DNA from: Pseudomonadota bacterium
Lineage (GTDB): Bacteria; Myxococcota_A; Bradymonadia; UBA4248
Reading direction: 5' to 3'
Assembly (NCBI GenBank): GCA_009786045.1
Contig: WQTY01000080.1
Span: 1 to 8,302, forward strand
Length of the DNA stretch: 8,302 nt
Shown here: in pieces, positions 1 to 6,070 of the stretch
How the letters are laid out: each line of letters starts with the position of its first letter
Position numbering within the stretch: the stretch's first letter is position 1
The notes under the pieces: model-generated
What the model was told of the DNA's origin: nothing
Databases searched by the model: none
Seen by the model: the letters and a program-made list of their open reading frames with translations, nothing else
Program-made: the position numbers and the translations under genes

Positions 1-4
1 CCCG

Positions 5-152
5 CCGACGCAACGCCTAATCTCTATGCTTTTTTATGTGGGGGAGCCAGCTCCCCCACTCCCCCTGCAATGCTACGCATTGCCTTGGGTAAGCTTGCCC
101 GCAGGTACAAAACACCAATGATACCATTTTCAAGTCAAAGCAGGAACCATTG
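5..152. repeat. Tandem repeat unit, copy 1 (148 bp)
   Basis: First of two head-to-tail copies of a ~150-bp non-coding unit. It begins CCGACGCAACGCCT and ends GGAACCATTG, as copy 2 does. It contains three inverted repeats: a 10-bp stem GTGGGGGAGC/GCTCCCCCAC (38-59, loop CA), a 7-bp stem GCAATGC/GCATTGC (67-83, loop TAC), and a near-palindrome GGGTAAG/CTTGCCC (87-100, one G-T wobble). It differs from copy 2 by a 2-nt shorter T run and two substitutions (A19 against G167, C84 against T234). The near identity implies recent duplication or homogenisation. The left edge lies almost at the window start, so further copies may exist outside. Confidence 0.9.
38..83. repeat. REP-like hairpin pair (H1+H2) within tandem copy 1
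   Basis: Two consecutive perfect inverted repeats. H1 has 10-bp arms GTGGGGGAGC and GCTCCCCCAC around CA. H2 has 7-bp arms GCAATGC and GCATTGC around TAC. They are joined by a C-rich linker TCCCCCT. An equivalent pair lies at 188-233 and another at 7536-7579, so this is a dispersed intergenic repeat resembling REP/BIME elements. No T tract follows the hairpins on either strand, which argues against an intrinsic terminator. Confidence 0.8.
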
Positions 153-302
153 CCGACGCAACGCCTGATCTCTATGCTTTTTTTTATGTGGGGGAGCCAG
201 CTCCCCCACTCCCCCTGCAATGCTACGCATTGCTTTGGGTAAGCTTGCCCGCAGGTACAAAACACCAATGATACCATTTTCAAGTCAAAGCAGGAACCAT
301 TG
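153..302. repeat. Tandem repeat unit, copy 2 (150 bp)
   Basis: Second copy of the tandem unit, directly abutting the first. The same three inverted repeats occur at 188-209, 217-233 and 237-250. A run of eight T precedes the first hairpin, against six in copy 1; such a run is prone to slippage. An open frame crosses both copies on the minus strand, but it is only the repeat read through and shows no sign of being a gene. The first two hairpins recur near 7536-7579 without the rest of the unit, so the hairpin pair is an independent repeat that was carried along in the duplication. Confidence 0.9.
188..233. repeat. REP-like hairpin pair (H1+H2) within tandem copy 2
   Basis: Same hairpin pair as in the first tandem copy, with identical stems and loops (H1 at 188-209, H2 at 217-233). 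It is part of the 150-bp duplication, so it is not independent evidence for dispersal; the copy downstream of queE is. Confidence 0.8.
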
Positions 303-341
303 GCGTAACCATGAATTATTGAGCAAGCGGATCTCCAAATT

Positions 342-410
342 CCCCTCCATTGGAGGGGTGCCCGAAGGGCGGGGTGGTTTTAGCAACTGTCGGGGAACGA
401 GTTCCCCCAC
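342..410. repeat. REP-like hairpin cluster downstream of the MCE gene
   Basis: Three inverted repeats follow closely. The first is CCCCTCCA/TGGAGGGG around a single T (342-358). The second is GCCC/GGGC around GAA (360-370), followed by the phrase CGGGGTGGTT (370-379). The third is GGGGAAC/GTTCCCC around GA (392-407). The first two share architecture with 2293-2344. The third is an H1-type hairpin in which AGC/GCT of the other copies is replaced by AAC/GTT, so pairing is kept. The cluster starts 12 nt beyond the stop codon of the minus-strand MCE gene, a typical REP position. No T run follows the last stem on the minus strand, so termination is possible but not supported. Confidence 0.75.
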
Positions 411-421
411 GTAAAAATGTA

Positions 422-1462
422 CTAATCCTTCCACATGAGTCGCCAGGGTCTTCGTTTCAGTTCGCGCACGAGATCGCGCACGCTGTCATAGATTTCCTCG
501 TCTCGCAGGAACATGCCAATGCTTCCCTGTCCCTGTTCGAGGCGATGAACAATGTTTTTGGCCATGGCCATGATGGCACGAACATCCTCGACAGAGGCAT
601 TGGCCTGAGCAAGCAGGGGCGGCAAATCAGCCAGCAGGAGGTTAAGCGCGTGCGAAGCATTTTGAAGGTTTCCGAGGGATTGGCGAAGGGTCTCGGGCGT
701 GTCCGAATCGATACCTTCTGCCAGGCGGCGTATGGCTGCCGCCGCCCGTGCTGCATCACCGATGGCAGCATCGGCGCGAACCATCATGCGATCGAGCGTC
801 TGCCCATGGCGCGCCACATACGTTTTGCCGCTCTCCAGCAAAACGCGTGAATCCGACACGATGGCCGAAACGTCATCGGCATGTGCCTTGACCAGCACAT
901 GGGTATCCACAATGAGCGCATCGAAATCGACAAGGGTGCGTTCAAACTGAACGATCAAACGCACCAAATCCACTTCATCATGATTGATGGCATCCGCCAG
1001 ACGATGCGCCGTAGTCTCCAGAGAGCGTGCCACGGAATTCAGGCGAATGACATCATTGCCACGAAAGACGTGCCCTTCCCTGACAGGTGTACACCCCGCA
1101 GCACTGCCCGCCGTAAGCAGCAAAAACGGTTCTCCCAAAACACTGTCCACTGCCACTTCAAAGTGACTCTCGGCACAAAGGGCCACAAATTTGTCGGCAT
1201 CCACGGCAACTTCAAGTCTAAGCCAGGCCCCATCCTCACGGCGCTGAGGCAAAAAGTCTATGCCCGATACACGGCCAATGCCAAAACCACCCACCTTGAG
1301 TTCTGTGCCGCGCTTAATGGCGCCAATGTCCAAAAATTCGACCTGAATCGTTTTCGCAGGCGTCATGCGAAAGTCACCCAGGATCCAGATAAATGCGACA
1401 AAGATGCCAAGACTGAGAAGAACGATGCATACCAATCGGATGAGTTTTGAGCGTTGTGACAT
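422..1462 (-). CDS. MCE/MlaD-domain lipid-transport protein
   Basis: This 346-residue protein looks like the substrate-binding component of an Mla-type ABC lipid transporter, which moves phospholipids or other hydrophobic molecules between inner and outer membranes. Residues 7-28 form a single hydrophobic segment, consistent with an inner-membrane anchor and a periplasmic body. Residues about 37-135 match the MCE/MlaD domain, including FLDIGAIKRGTELKVGGF and the GIGRV turn at 61-65. A long heptad-like alpha-helical region follows (about 140-310). The C-terminus ends in a GSIGMFLRDEEIYDSV segment and a PWRLMW tail, both common in long MCE proteins. The gene lies 9 nt after the ATPase stop codon and is surely co-transcribed with it. 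The start has only a weak Shine-Dalgarno sequence, so coupling to the upstream gene is likely. The family call is firm; the cargo is unknown. Confidence 0.9.
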   Translation of the reverse strand: MSQRSKLIRLVCIVLLSLGIFVAFIWILGDFRMTPAKTIQVEFLDIGAIKRGTELKVGGFGIGRVSGIDFLPQRREDGAWLRLEVAVDADKFVALCAESHFEVAVDSVLGEPFLLLTAGSAAGCTPVREGHVFRGNDVIRLNSVARSLETTAHRLADAINHDEVDLVRLIVQFERTLVDFDALIVDTHVLVKAHADDVSAIVSDSRVLLESGKTYVARHGQTLDRMMVRADAAIGDAARAAAAIRRLAEGIDSDTPETLRQSLGNLQNASHALNLLLADLPPLLAQANASVEDVRAIMAMAKNIVHRLEQGQGSIGMFLRDEEIYDSVRDLVRELKRRPWRLMWKD

Positions 1463-1471
1463 GGTGAACCA

Positions 1472-2230
1472 CTATGCAGAACTTGAGTTGATGGGCGCAT
1501 GCGCCAGAAACTGCCCTACAATGGACGCTGAAGCCTGATCAAGATCGGCCGGAGCCCCCACATGGACAATGCGGCCCTCGTCGAGAAAAGCGACCCTGGT
1601 CGCAAGCTGGCGCATCGAAACCAAATCATGGCTGATGACGAAAAAAGCACATTGCACGTCCGATATCGAAGCTCGTACGGCCTCATCCACGAGATTGGCA
1701 TCGGCACGAATGAGCCCCGTCGTGGGCTCGTCGAGGATAACGCAATCCGGCTGCATGACAAGTGCCCTTGCGATGGAAAGCTTCTTCTTGATGCCAACGC
1801 CAAGCTGAGCACACAACGTCGATGCTTCTCTGGCCGAAATCCCCAGAGCATCCATCCTGAGGCGAGCCTGTCTGGCGGCCTGACGCATACCATAACCCAT
1901 TACCCGGCGAAGCGGGAGGCAGACATTCTCAAGTGCCGTCATGTCGTCAAACAGCAGCGGCTGCTGAAACACAAGCACACACCGCCGTCTCAGTCCATAC
2001 AAAGCATCCTCGCTCATGGCCGTCACTTCGTCACCCTCGAACTGAATGCTGCCGCAATCCGGCCTCAAAAGACCCACCAAAAGGCGCGACATAACGCTCT
2101 TGCCCGCCCCGCTCTTTCCCAATACATAAAAAATCTCACCACGCTCGACCGACAGCGACACACCCCGCAGAATAGACTGATCCCCAATCGACTTGTGTAC
2201 ATTATCGTAGCGAATCAGTGGCAGCGACAT
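1472..2230 (-). CDS. Mla/MCE-type ABC transporter ATPase with degenerate signature motif
   Basis: This 252-residue protein is the ATP-hydrolysing subunit expected to power the MCE transporter encoded just downstream. Walker A is GKSGAGKS (38-45), the Q-loop has Q89/Q90, Walker B is VILDEP with D167 and E168, and the H-loop is VISHD with H201. Two elements are unusual. The signature, normally LSGG followed by a basic helix, reads LGVGIKKKLSIARAL (143-157). The D-loop, normally GLDP, reads GLIRAD (172-177) and lacks the aspartate. Length and the retained motifs fit the MlaF/Ttg2A family. No permease (MlaE) gene is adjacent, although MlaF, MlaE and MlaD are usually encoded together. The start at 2230 gives the natural N-terminus (LIRYDNVHKSIGDQSIL). 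It is probably a working or partly working ATPase; loss of activity cannot be excluded. Confidence 0.88.
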   Translation of the reverse strand: MSLPLIRYDNVHKSIGDQSILRGVSLSVERGEIFYVLGKSGAGKSVMSRLLVGLLRPDCGSIQFEGDEVTAMSEDALYGLRRRCVLVFQQPLLFDDMTALENVCLPLRRVMGYGMRQAARQARLRMDALGISAREASTLCAQLGVGIKKKLSIARALVMQPDCVILDEPTTGLIRADANLVDEAVRASISDVQCAFFVISHDLVSMRQLATRVAFLDEGRIVHVGAPADLDQASASIVGQFLAHAPINSSSA

Positions 2231-2241
2231 TTCAATCTCAG

Positions 2242-2271
2242 GTTATGCGGGGGCAGCGACTGGGTCGTTAA
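2242..2271 (-). promoter_or_regulatory. Possible promoter for the ATPase-MCE operon
   Basis: Read on the minus strand, TTAACG (2271-2266) and CATAAC (2247-2242) are separated by 18 nt, each matching four of six bases of the -35 and -10 consensus. The 5' leader would be very short, since the start codon is 11 nt past the -10. The case rests on a weak match and on the position alone. Confidence 0.2.
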
Positions 2272-2292
2272 GCGCTTCGTGGGGGAACTCTG

Positions 2293-2376
2293 CCCTCCTT
2301 ATTAAGGAGGGGTGGACACTGCGAAGCAGTGGACGGGGTGGTTGTCCCAACACCCCCTGCGATGCTTGCGCATCGC
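2293..2376. repeat. Array of four consecutive hairpins (REP-like) in the divergent intergenic region
   Basis: Four inverted repeats lie almost without gaps. (1) CCCTCCTTA/TAAGGAGGG around one T, 2293-2311. (2) CACTGC/GCAGTG around GAA, 2317-2331; its core GCGAAGC is known as an unusually stable DNA mini-hairpin. (3) GGGGTG and TTG pairing with CAA and CACCCC around TCC with one bulged G, 2335-2356. (4) GCGATGC/GCATCGC around TTGC, 2359-2376. Hairpins 1 and 2 plus CGGGGTGGTT match the element at 342-379, with different but still paired stems. Hairpin 4 is the H2 type seen at 67-83 and 7563-7579. The phrase GTGGGGGAACTC just before it (2280-2291) resembles half of an H1 hairpin. Position between two divergent genes excludes a simple terminator role. 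Confidence 0.78.
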
Positions 2377-2437
2377 TTTGGTGAGAGAACGAAGTACATC
2401 ATTTTTGCCAAAATTGCCGTCTTTTGTGACAGTTTTC

Positions 2438-2451
2438 CGCCTGCAAAGGCG
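2438..2451. other. Small inverted repeat with GCAA loop upstream of the phasin-like gene
   Basis: CGCCT and AGGCG pair around GCAA, a GNRA-type tetraloop if transcribed rightward. Flanking T-rich and purine-rich bases could extend the stem imperfectly. A second stem, TTGCCG/CGGCAA with a CCAAAA loop, lies at 2489-2506. If transcription starts upstream of 2430, both would sit in the 5' leader of the small gene at 2601. Function is unknown. Confidence 0.35.
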
Positions 2452-2600
2452 AGAGAATTTCACAGGAGCGGCCGTCCCAGTCGCCCGATTGCCGCCAAAA
2501 CGGCAAATTTGCTTTGGCTGGCACACTGAGCATGGTAAAGTGTCGTGCGCGGCGCTGGTTGGCGCTGTGTTTTGAGTCGACACATTCAAGGAGTGACACA

Positions 2601-2972
2601 ATGAACAAGCAAATTTCTGCACTGATGGACAAGGTTTTGACCAAGGGCATGGCACTCATGGAGAGTGAGAAGGTTCAGAAGATTTTGTCTTCCCCTCAGG
2701 CACAGCGCGCCATGGATTTTGGCATCGCTGCATTGACATCTCTCCAAAATGCCAAAGAAACCGCCAAAACAGACATCGCATCCGGGCTGGGTTTAGCCAC
2801 GCAAAAAGATCTTGAGGCTTTGCGCGAGTCCCTCGAAAAGGTTCAGATCAAGATCGAAGATAAGAAAACCCTCGCCATCGCCGAAGAAAAGTGCACTAAG
2901 GCTGAGGAAAAATGCGAAGATAAAGAAGCCAAAGCCGAAAAAAAGGCTGCCGACAAAGCCAAGAAGGCCTAG
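2601..2972 (+). CDS. Phasin-like small protein with charged Lys-rich tail
   Basis: A predicted 123-residue cytoplasmic protein. The start at 2601 is chosen because AAGGAG lies 7 nt upstream (2588-2593); an in-frame ATG at 2514 would add 29 residues unlike the rest. Residues 1-57 are amphipathic helix. The segment at 59-85 (ASGLGLATQKDLEALRESLE and onward) resembles the conserved C-terminal part of phasin/PHA granule-associated proteins, where a short 'LxLPTKxDxxxL' turn leads into a coiled coil. Residues 86-123 are almost only K, E, A and D with two cysteines (98, 105) in a repeated EEKC pattern, recalling the basic histone-like tails of PhaF-type phasins. There is no signal peptide or membrane segment. 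It is likely a single-gene unit, divergent from the transporter operon. Granule association is inference from weak similarity; a general coiled-coil protein is the alternative. Confidence 0.8.
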   Translation: MNKQISALMDKVLTKGMALMESEKVQKILSSPQAQRAMDFGIAALTSLQNAKETAKTDIASGLGLATQKDLEALRESLEKVQIKIEDKKTLAIAEEKCTKAEEKCEDKEAKAEKKAADKAKKA

Positions 2973-3043
2973 GCTGCCATCAGCGTACTTGGGTGTTTCT
3001 TTAACCCTGCTGTACCGGGCATCTTGGGATTTGGGGGGCATAG

Positions 3044-6000
3044 ATGGCTTTCAGTCGTAGTCGGATTCGTTTCATCGCACTGTTCGCCCTGGGTGCATTC
3101 TTTCTGGTTTTTCTGCTGGGCTGGTTTGTCCTCGCACCAAAGCTCATCGCTGCAAAGCTTGATAACGTCCTCGCCGAGGTCAGCGTCAAAACGCAGCGAA
3201 CAGTCAGCTACGAACGTGCACGGCTGTCATCCCCAAAGAGCCTCACGCTCGACGGCATCGTCATTTCAGACGTCGGCGCACCGGCCAGCAAAGGGATAAG
3301 CATCCGTTCCGTGACCATCAGCCTGGATCGCCTGCCCCTTGGCACAGACTTTCGCGTTGCGCATATTGACATCAGCACCGTCGATGTGGCGTTTCACCAT
3401 GCCAATGGCCAAACAAATTTCGATGATGTTCTGGATCTTCTCCGACCCCGCGATGCCGAACCCAAGACACCTTCACAGCCCAAAGCATGGCGGCGCTATA
3501 TCACCCCCATGCCCTCCGTTCACATCGACGCCATCCACGTCTTAACGACACCCATTGCGTTTCATTCCGACCTCTCACTGCTCGCCGTGTCTGCAAAAAA
3601 CGCCTCGTTCAGGACAACAGCCGACGGAGGGTATGCGCTTACGGCGAACGTTGCTGCAGAACTTAACGAAAGTGGCCATGCCACAGTGTATGCGTCCGAA
3701 CTTCAGGGGAACCTGAAAAACGGGCGCGAAGGCTCCGTCACGCTCACCCTGCCCAAATCACAGCAGGGCACTTCCCCCAAAGCCCTGCAACTTGCAGGGC
3801 ATAACGCAACTTTCGAAAAAATTCTCTGGGAATTGCCCACAGCTTTCGAAATTTTTGCGCCTAAACTGACACATCTTGACGCGACCCTCTTCGAGGCAAA
3901 ATCTGCCAGAATTAACCTCATGGCCCTGCCACCAAAGAAGGTCAGCGGCGTCTACTTTAAAGAAATCGAACTCATCGAACCCAACATCCACATCGTCATT
4001 GGCGATGAGGACCTCGCACTCACAGGGCTCATCCAGGAAGCCAAAAAGACCTGGCTCAAGCAGGATCCGCCTGCAGATGCTGCATCTGCGCCTCCCGTTG
4101 AAGCCGCAGATGCGCCTCCCCCCCGCCATGTCAAAGATCTTTTCTTCTCCCAGCGCTTCTTCATCACCCATGCCAGCATCGACATTGTCGACCAGCGCAA
4201 ATCCGCTACAAGCGATCTTCGCATCGATAACCTGACACTGGAGCTCGGCTACCGAAGCATCCGAAAAATCGTTGATTTGCAGCTCGACATCCAAACTTCC
4301 ATTCCCCTGTCGCTCTCGGCCGAACTCAGTGCGCGCTATGGTCTTAAAACAGAGGATATCGAGGGCAAGTTTGTCATCCACGAAGGCACTGTCCTGGACA
4401 CCACCAAAGCATGGCAGGCACGAATCCAGCAGCGGCTGAAGGAAGATCCTGGCAACGTCTCAGGTTTTGAGCGACTCATCGCATTTCTCAACATGGAAGG
4501 CGCCTCAGGGCAGGGGAGCATCGCATTTGAAGGCAACCTCAGCAATGAGAGCCTGCGCACATGGGGGAGCATCAGCTCTCGCGGCTTTGCACTCTTTTCA
4601 GAAGCCATCAGCCCCATACCGCTCTCCCTCGAAGGCGGCCTGGCATTCGATGTCACTGTCGCAGATTTCGCGATGCCAAAACTCACACTGCACACCTTCG
4701 ACATTGACATGGAAGGGGTTGTCACCTCTCTGCGCGGAACGCTTGCCCGCGAAGAGCTCGCCCAGCCAAGGCGCGGCCGAAATCCCCAGCGCATCGACAC
4801 CGTACGCACGATAACCTATGACCTGGTCCTGTCGTTGCCGAAAACCCAGGCTCAAACGGTTCTGTTGTCAATACCCCATGCCTTCCGCCCAAATCTGGAC
4901 GGATTAAGCTTCGCGGGCAACATCTCACTTGAGCTTTCAGTGAAAGGAAACCTCGCTTCCGTCGCAGATACCCAGCACAATTTCTCGCTCGTATTATCCG
5001 ACGACTTTGCCGTGACGGCCTGGCCTGCGAATCGAAACATTGCCAACCTCAGCAAAGGTTTCATCCACACCGTGCGCGATCCCAACGCCCTTCAGGAGCA
5101 CAGAATCTCTGTTCCACCCTCCATCTACCCCATTCATAAAACTAACCCTGCCAGGAGAAATGACATCATCATCCTCTATAACCCCGGACTGGTCGCCGAC
5201 GATATCCGCATGACCCATCCGAACTGGGTGCTTTTTGAGGATCTTAACCCCTGGCTGATTCAACTCATTACCACCACCGAAGACGGCTCATTCTTTACGC
5301 ACACAGGTTTCAGCCCACTGCAGATCAAAGCTGCCCTGGCCAAGAACCTTCAGCGCGGCGAGTTCAATCGAGGGGCATCGACCATCAGCATGCAGCTGAT
5401 AAAGAATCTCTTTTTCGATCGCAACAAGGCGCTGTCGCGAAAATTCGAGGAGATGCTTTACACTTGGCTGATGGAATCCGTTGTCATGATTCCCAAACAG
5501 CGCATTCTTGAGCTCTACTTCAACATTATCGAATTTGGACCCGAAATTTACGGCATTGAAGAAGCCGCCAAATACTACTTTGGCAAGCGCAGCCAGGCCC
5601 TCACACTCAAAGAAAGTGCCTTTTTGATGGCCATTATCCCCAGCCCGCGAAAAGGTGCGCTCTATCGTCAGGCACAGAGCGATCGTGCCGTCCAAAAAAC
5701 GATGGCCTTCTACATTCAGGAGATGCACAGGCGTAAATGTAACTCCGAAACGCTTGCCAGCCTTCGAGCAAGGTACGCCAAACGTGGCCAGCCCCTTCCC
5801 TTCGAGCCTTGTTGCCCTCCCGCCGACAGCCTTGAGCTGATGAAGAATGAGGCGCTGGCTTTCCATATTCCCAACCCCAAAGACCCGACCCAGTATGAGT
5901 ATCGCCCGGATCTCTACACAGCGAGGGGGACACCGCTTATTCCCGTACGCCGATCGAGCTGTGGCTATCACAGCGGTGCGAGTGTCGAGTCTATTTTTGA

Positions 6001-6052
6001 CGCCCTCATGCCCGAGCAGATGCCTGTCAAGGAGCTTGGCGATGAGCGATAG
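3044..6052 (+). CDS. AsmA-like protein fused to a C-terminal GT51 peptidoglycan glycosyltransferase
   Basis: A 1002-residue envelope protein. Residues 9-30 are a membrane anchor with basic residues before it. Residues about 45-690 are beta-rich and AsmA-like; the first part (VSYERARLSSPKSLTLDGIV) is typical. A Pro/Ala-rich linker occurs near 345-365. Residues about 725-880 form a GT51 domain, which polymerises lipid II into glycan strands. All motifs are visible: TEDGSFFTHTG with catalytic E746, RGASTISMQLIKNLFF (776-791), RKFEE with the second glutamate E803, KQRILELYFNIIEFG, YGIEEAAKYYFGK and ESAFLMAIIPSPR. The 57-residue spacing of the two glutamates equals that of E. coli PBP1b, and the motifs most resemble monofunctional MtgA. 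No transpeptidase domain follows; the last ~115 residues are unrecognised. The ATG at 3044 sits 5 nt after a G run (3033-3038). The gene probably heads the operon continuing into the BtpA-family gene. Confidence 0.9.
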   Translation: MAFSRSRIRFIALFALGAFFLVFLLGWFVLAPKLIAAKLDNVLAEVSVKTQRTVSYERARLSSPKSLTLDGIVISDVGAPASKGISIRSVTISLDRLPLGTDFRVAHIDISTVDVAFHHANGQTNFDDVLDLLRPRDAEPKTPSQPKAWRRYITPMPSVHIDAIHVLTTPIAFHSDLSLLAVSAKNASFRTTADGGYALTANVAAELNESGHATVYASELQGNLKNGREGSVTLTLPKSQQGTSPKALQLAGHNATFEKILWELPTAFEIFAPKLTHLDATLFEAKSARINLMALPPKKVSGVYFKEIELIEPNIHIVIGDEDLALTGLIQEAKKTWLKQDPPADAASAPPVEAADAPPPRHVKDLFFSQRFFITHASIDIVDQRKSATSDLRIDNLTLELGYRSIRKIVDLQLDIQTSIPLSLSAELSARYGLKTEDIEGKFVIHEGTVLDTTKAWQARIQQRLKEDPGNVSGFERLIAFLNMEGASGQGSIAFEGNLSNESLRTWGSISSRGFALFSEAISPIPLSLEGGLAFDVTVADFAMPKLTLHTFDIDMEGVVTSLRGTLAREELAQPRRGRNPQRIDTVRTITYDLVLSLPKTQAQTVLLSIPHAFRPNLDGLSFAGNISLELSVKGNLASVADTQHNFSLVLSDDFAVTAWPANRNIANLSKGFIHTVRDPNALQEHRISVPPSIYPIHKTNPARRNDIIILYNPGLVADDIRMTHPNWVLFEDLNPWLIQLITTTEDGSFFTHTGFSPLQIKAALAKNLQRGEFNRGASTISMQLIKNLFFDRNKALSRKFEEMLYTWLMESVVMIPKQRILELYFNIIEFGPEIYGIEEAAKYYFGKRSQALTLKESAFLMAIIPSPRKGALYRQAQSDRAVQKTMAFYIQEMHRRKCNSETLASLRARYAKRGQPLPFEPCCPPADSLELMKNEALAFHIPNPKDPTQYEYRPDLYTARGTPLIPVRRSSCGYHSGASVESIFDALMPEQMPVKELGDER

Positions 6053-6070
6053 ATGGCAGGGACAATCCAA

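Noticed and set aside
38..59. Intrinsic transcription terminator
   Set aside because: The GC-rich stem is strong but no T run follows it on either strand; the T run precedes it on the plus strand, and the minus strand has A bases after it.
133..138. TTGACT on the minus strand in the tandem unit as a -35 box
   Set aside because: No acceptable -10 hexamer lies 16-18 nt downstream, and there is no gene for it to serve.
17..283. An 88-codon open frame on the minus strand across the tandem repeats
   Set aside because: It is the 150-bp repeat translated twice (150 is divisible by 3, so the frame stays open). It runs through hairpin repeats and has no ribosome binding site or family resemblance.
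1..410. CRISPR array
   Set aside because: Only two abutting copies of a ~150-bp unit, with no short repeats separated by unique spacers and no cas genes.
1562..2305. A 247-codon plus-strand frame opposite the ABC ATPase gene
   Set aside because: The minus-strand frame encodes all the ABC ATPase motifs; the opposite frame has no recognisable domain and is an antisense shadow.
2519..2533. TGGCAC upstream of the phasin-like gene as a sigma-54 -24 element
   Set aside because: The expected TTGC -12 element is missing at the required spacing; the only GC lies two bases too close.
2514..2541. TTGGCT and TAAAGT with a 16-nt gap as a sigma-70 promoter for the phasin-like gene
   Set aside because: The -35 matches only three of six bases and the -10 four of six; not enough to list as a feature.
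5288..6070. A 260-codon minus-strand frame opposite the GT51 domain
   Set aside because: It is antisense to a region with unmistakable GT51 motifs and shows no family features.
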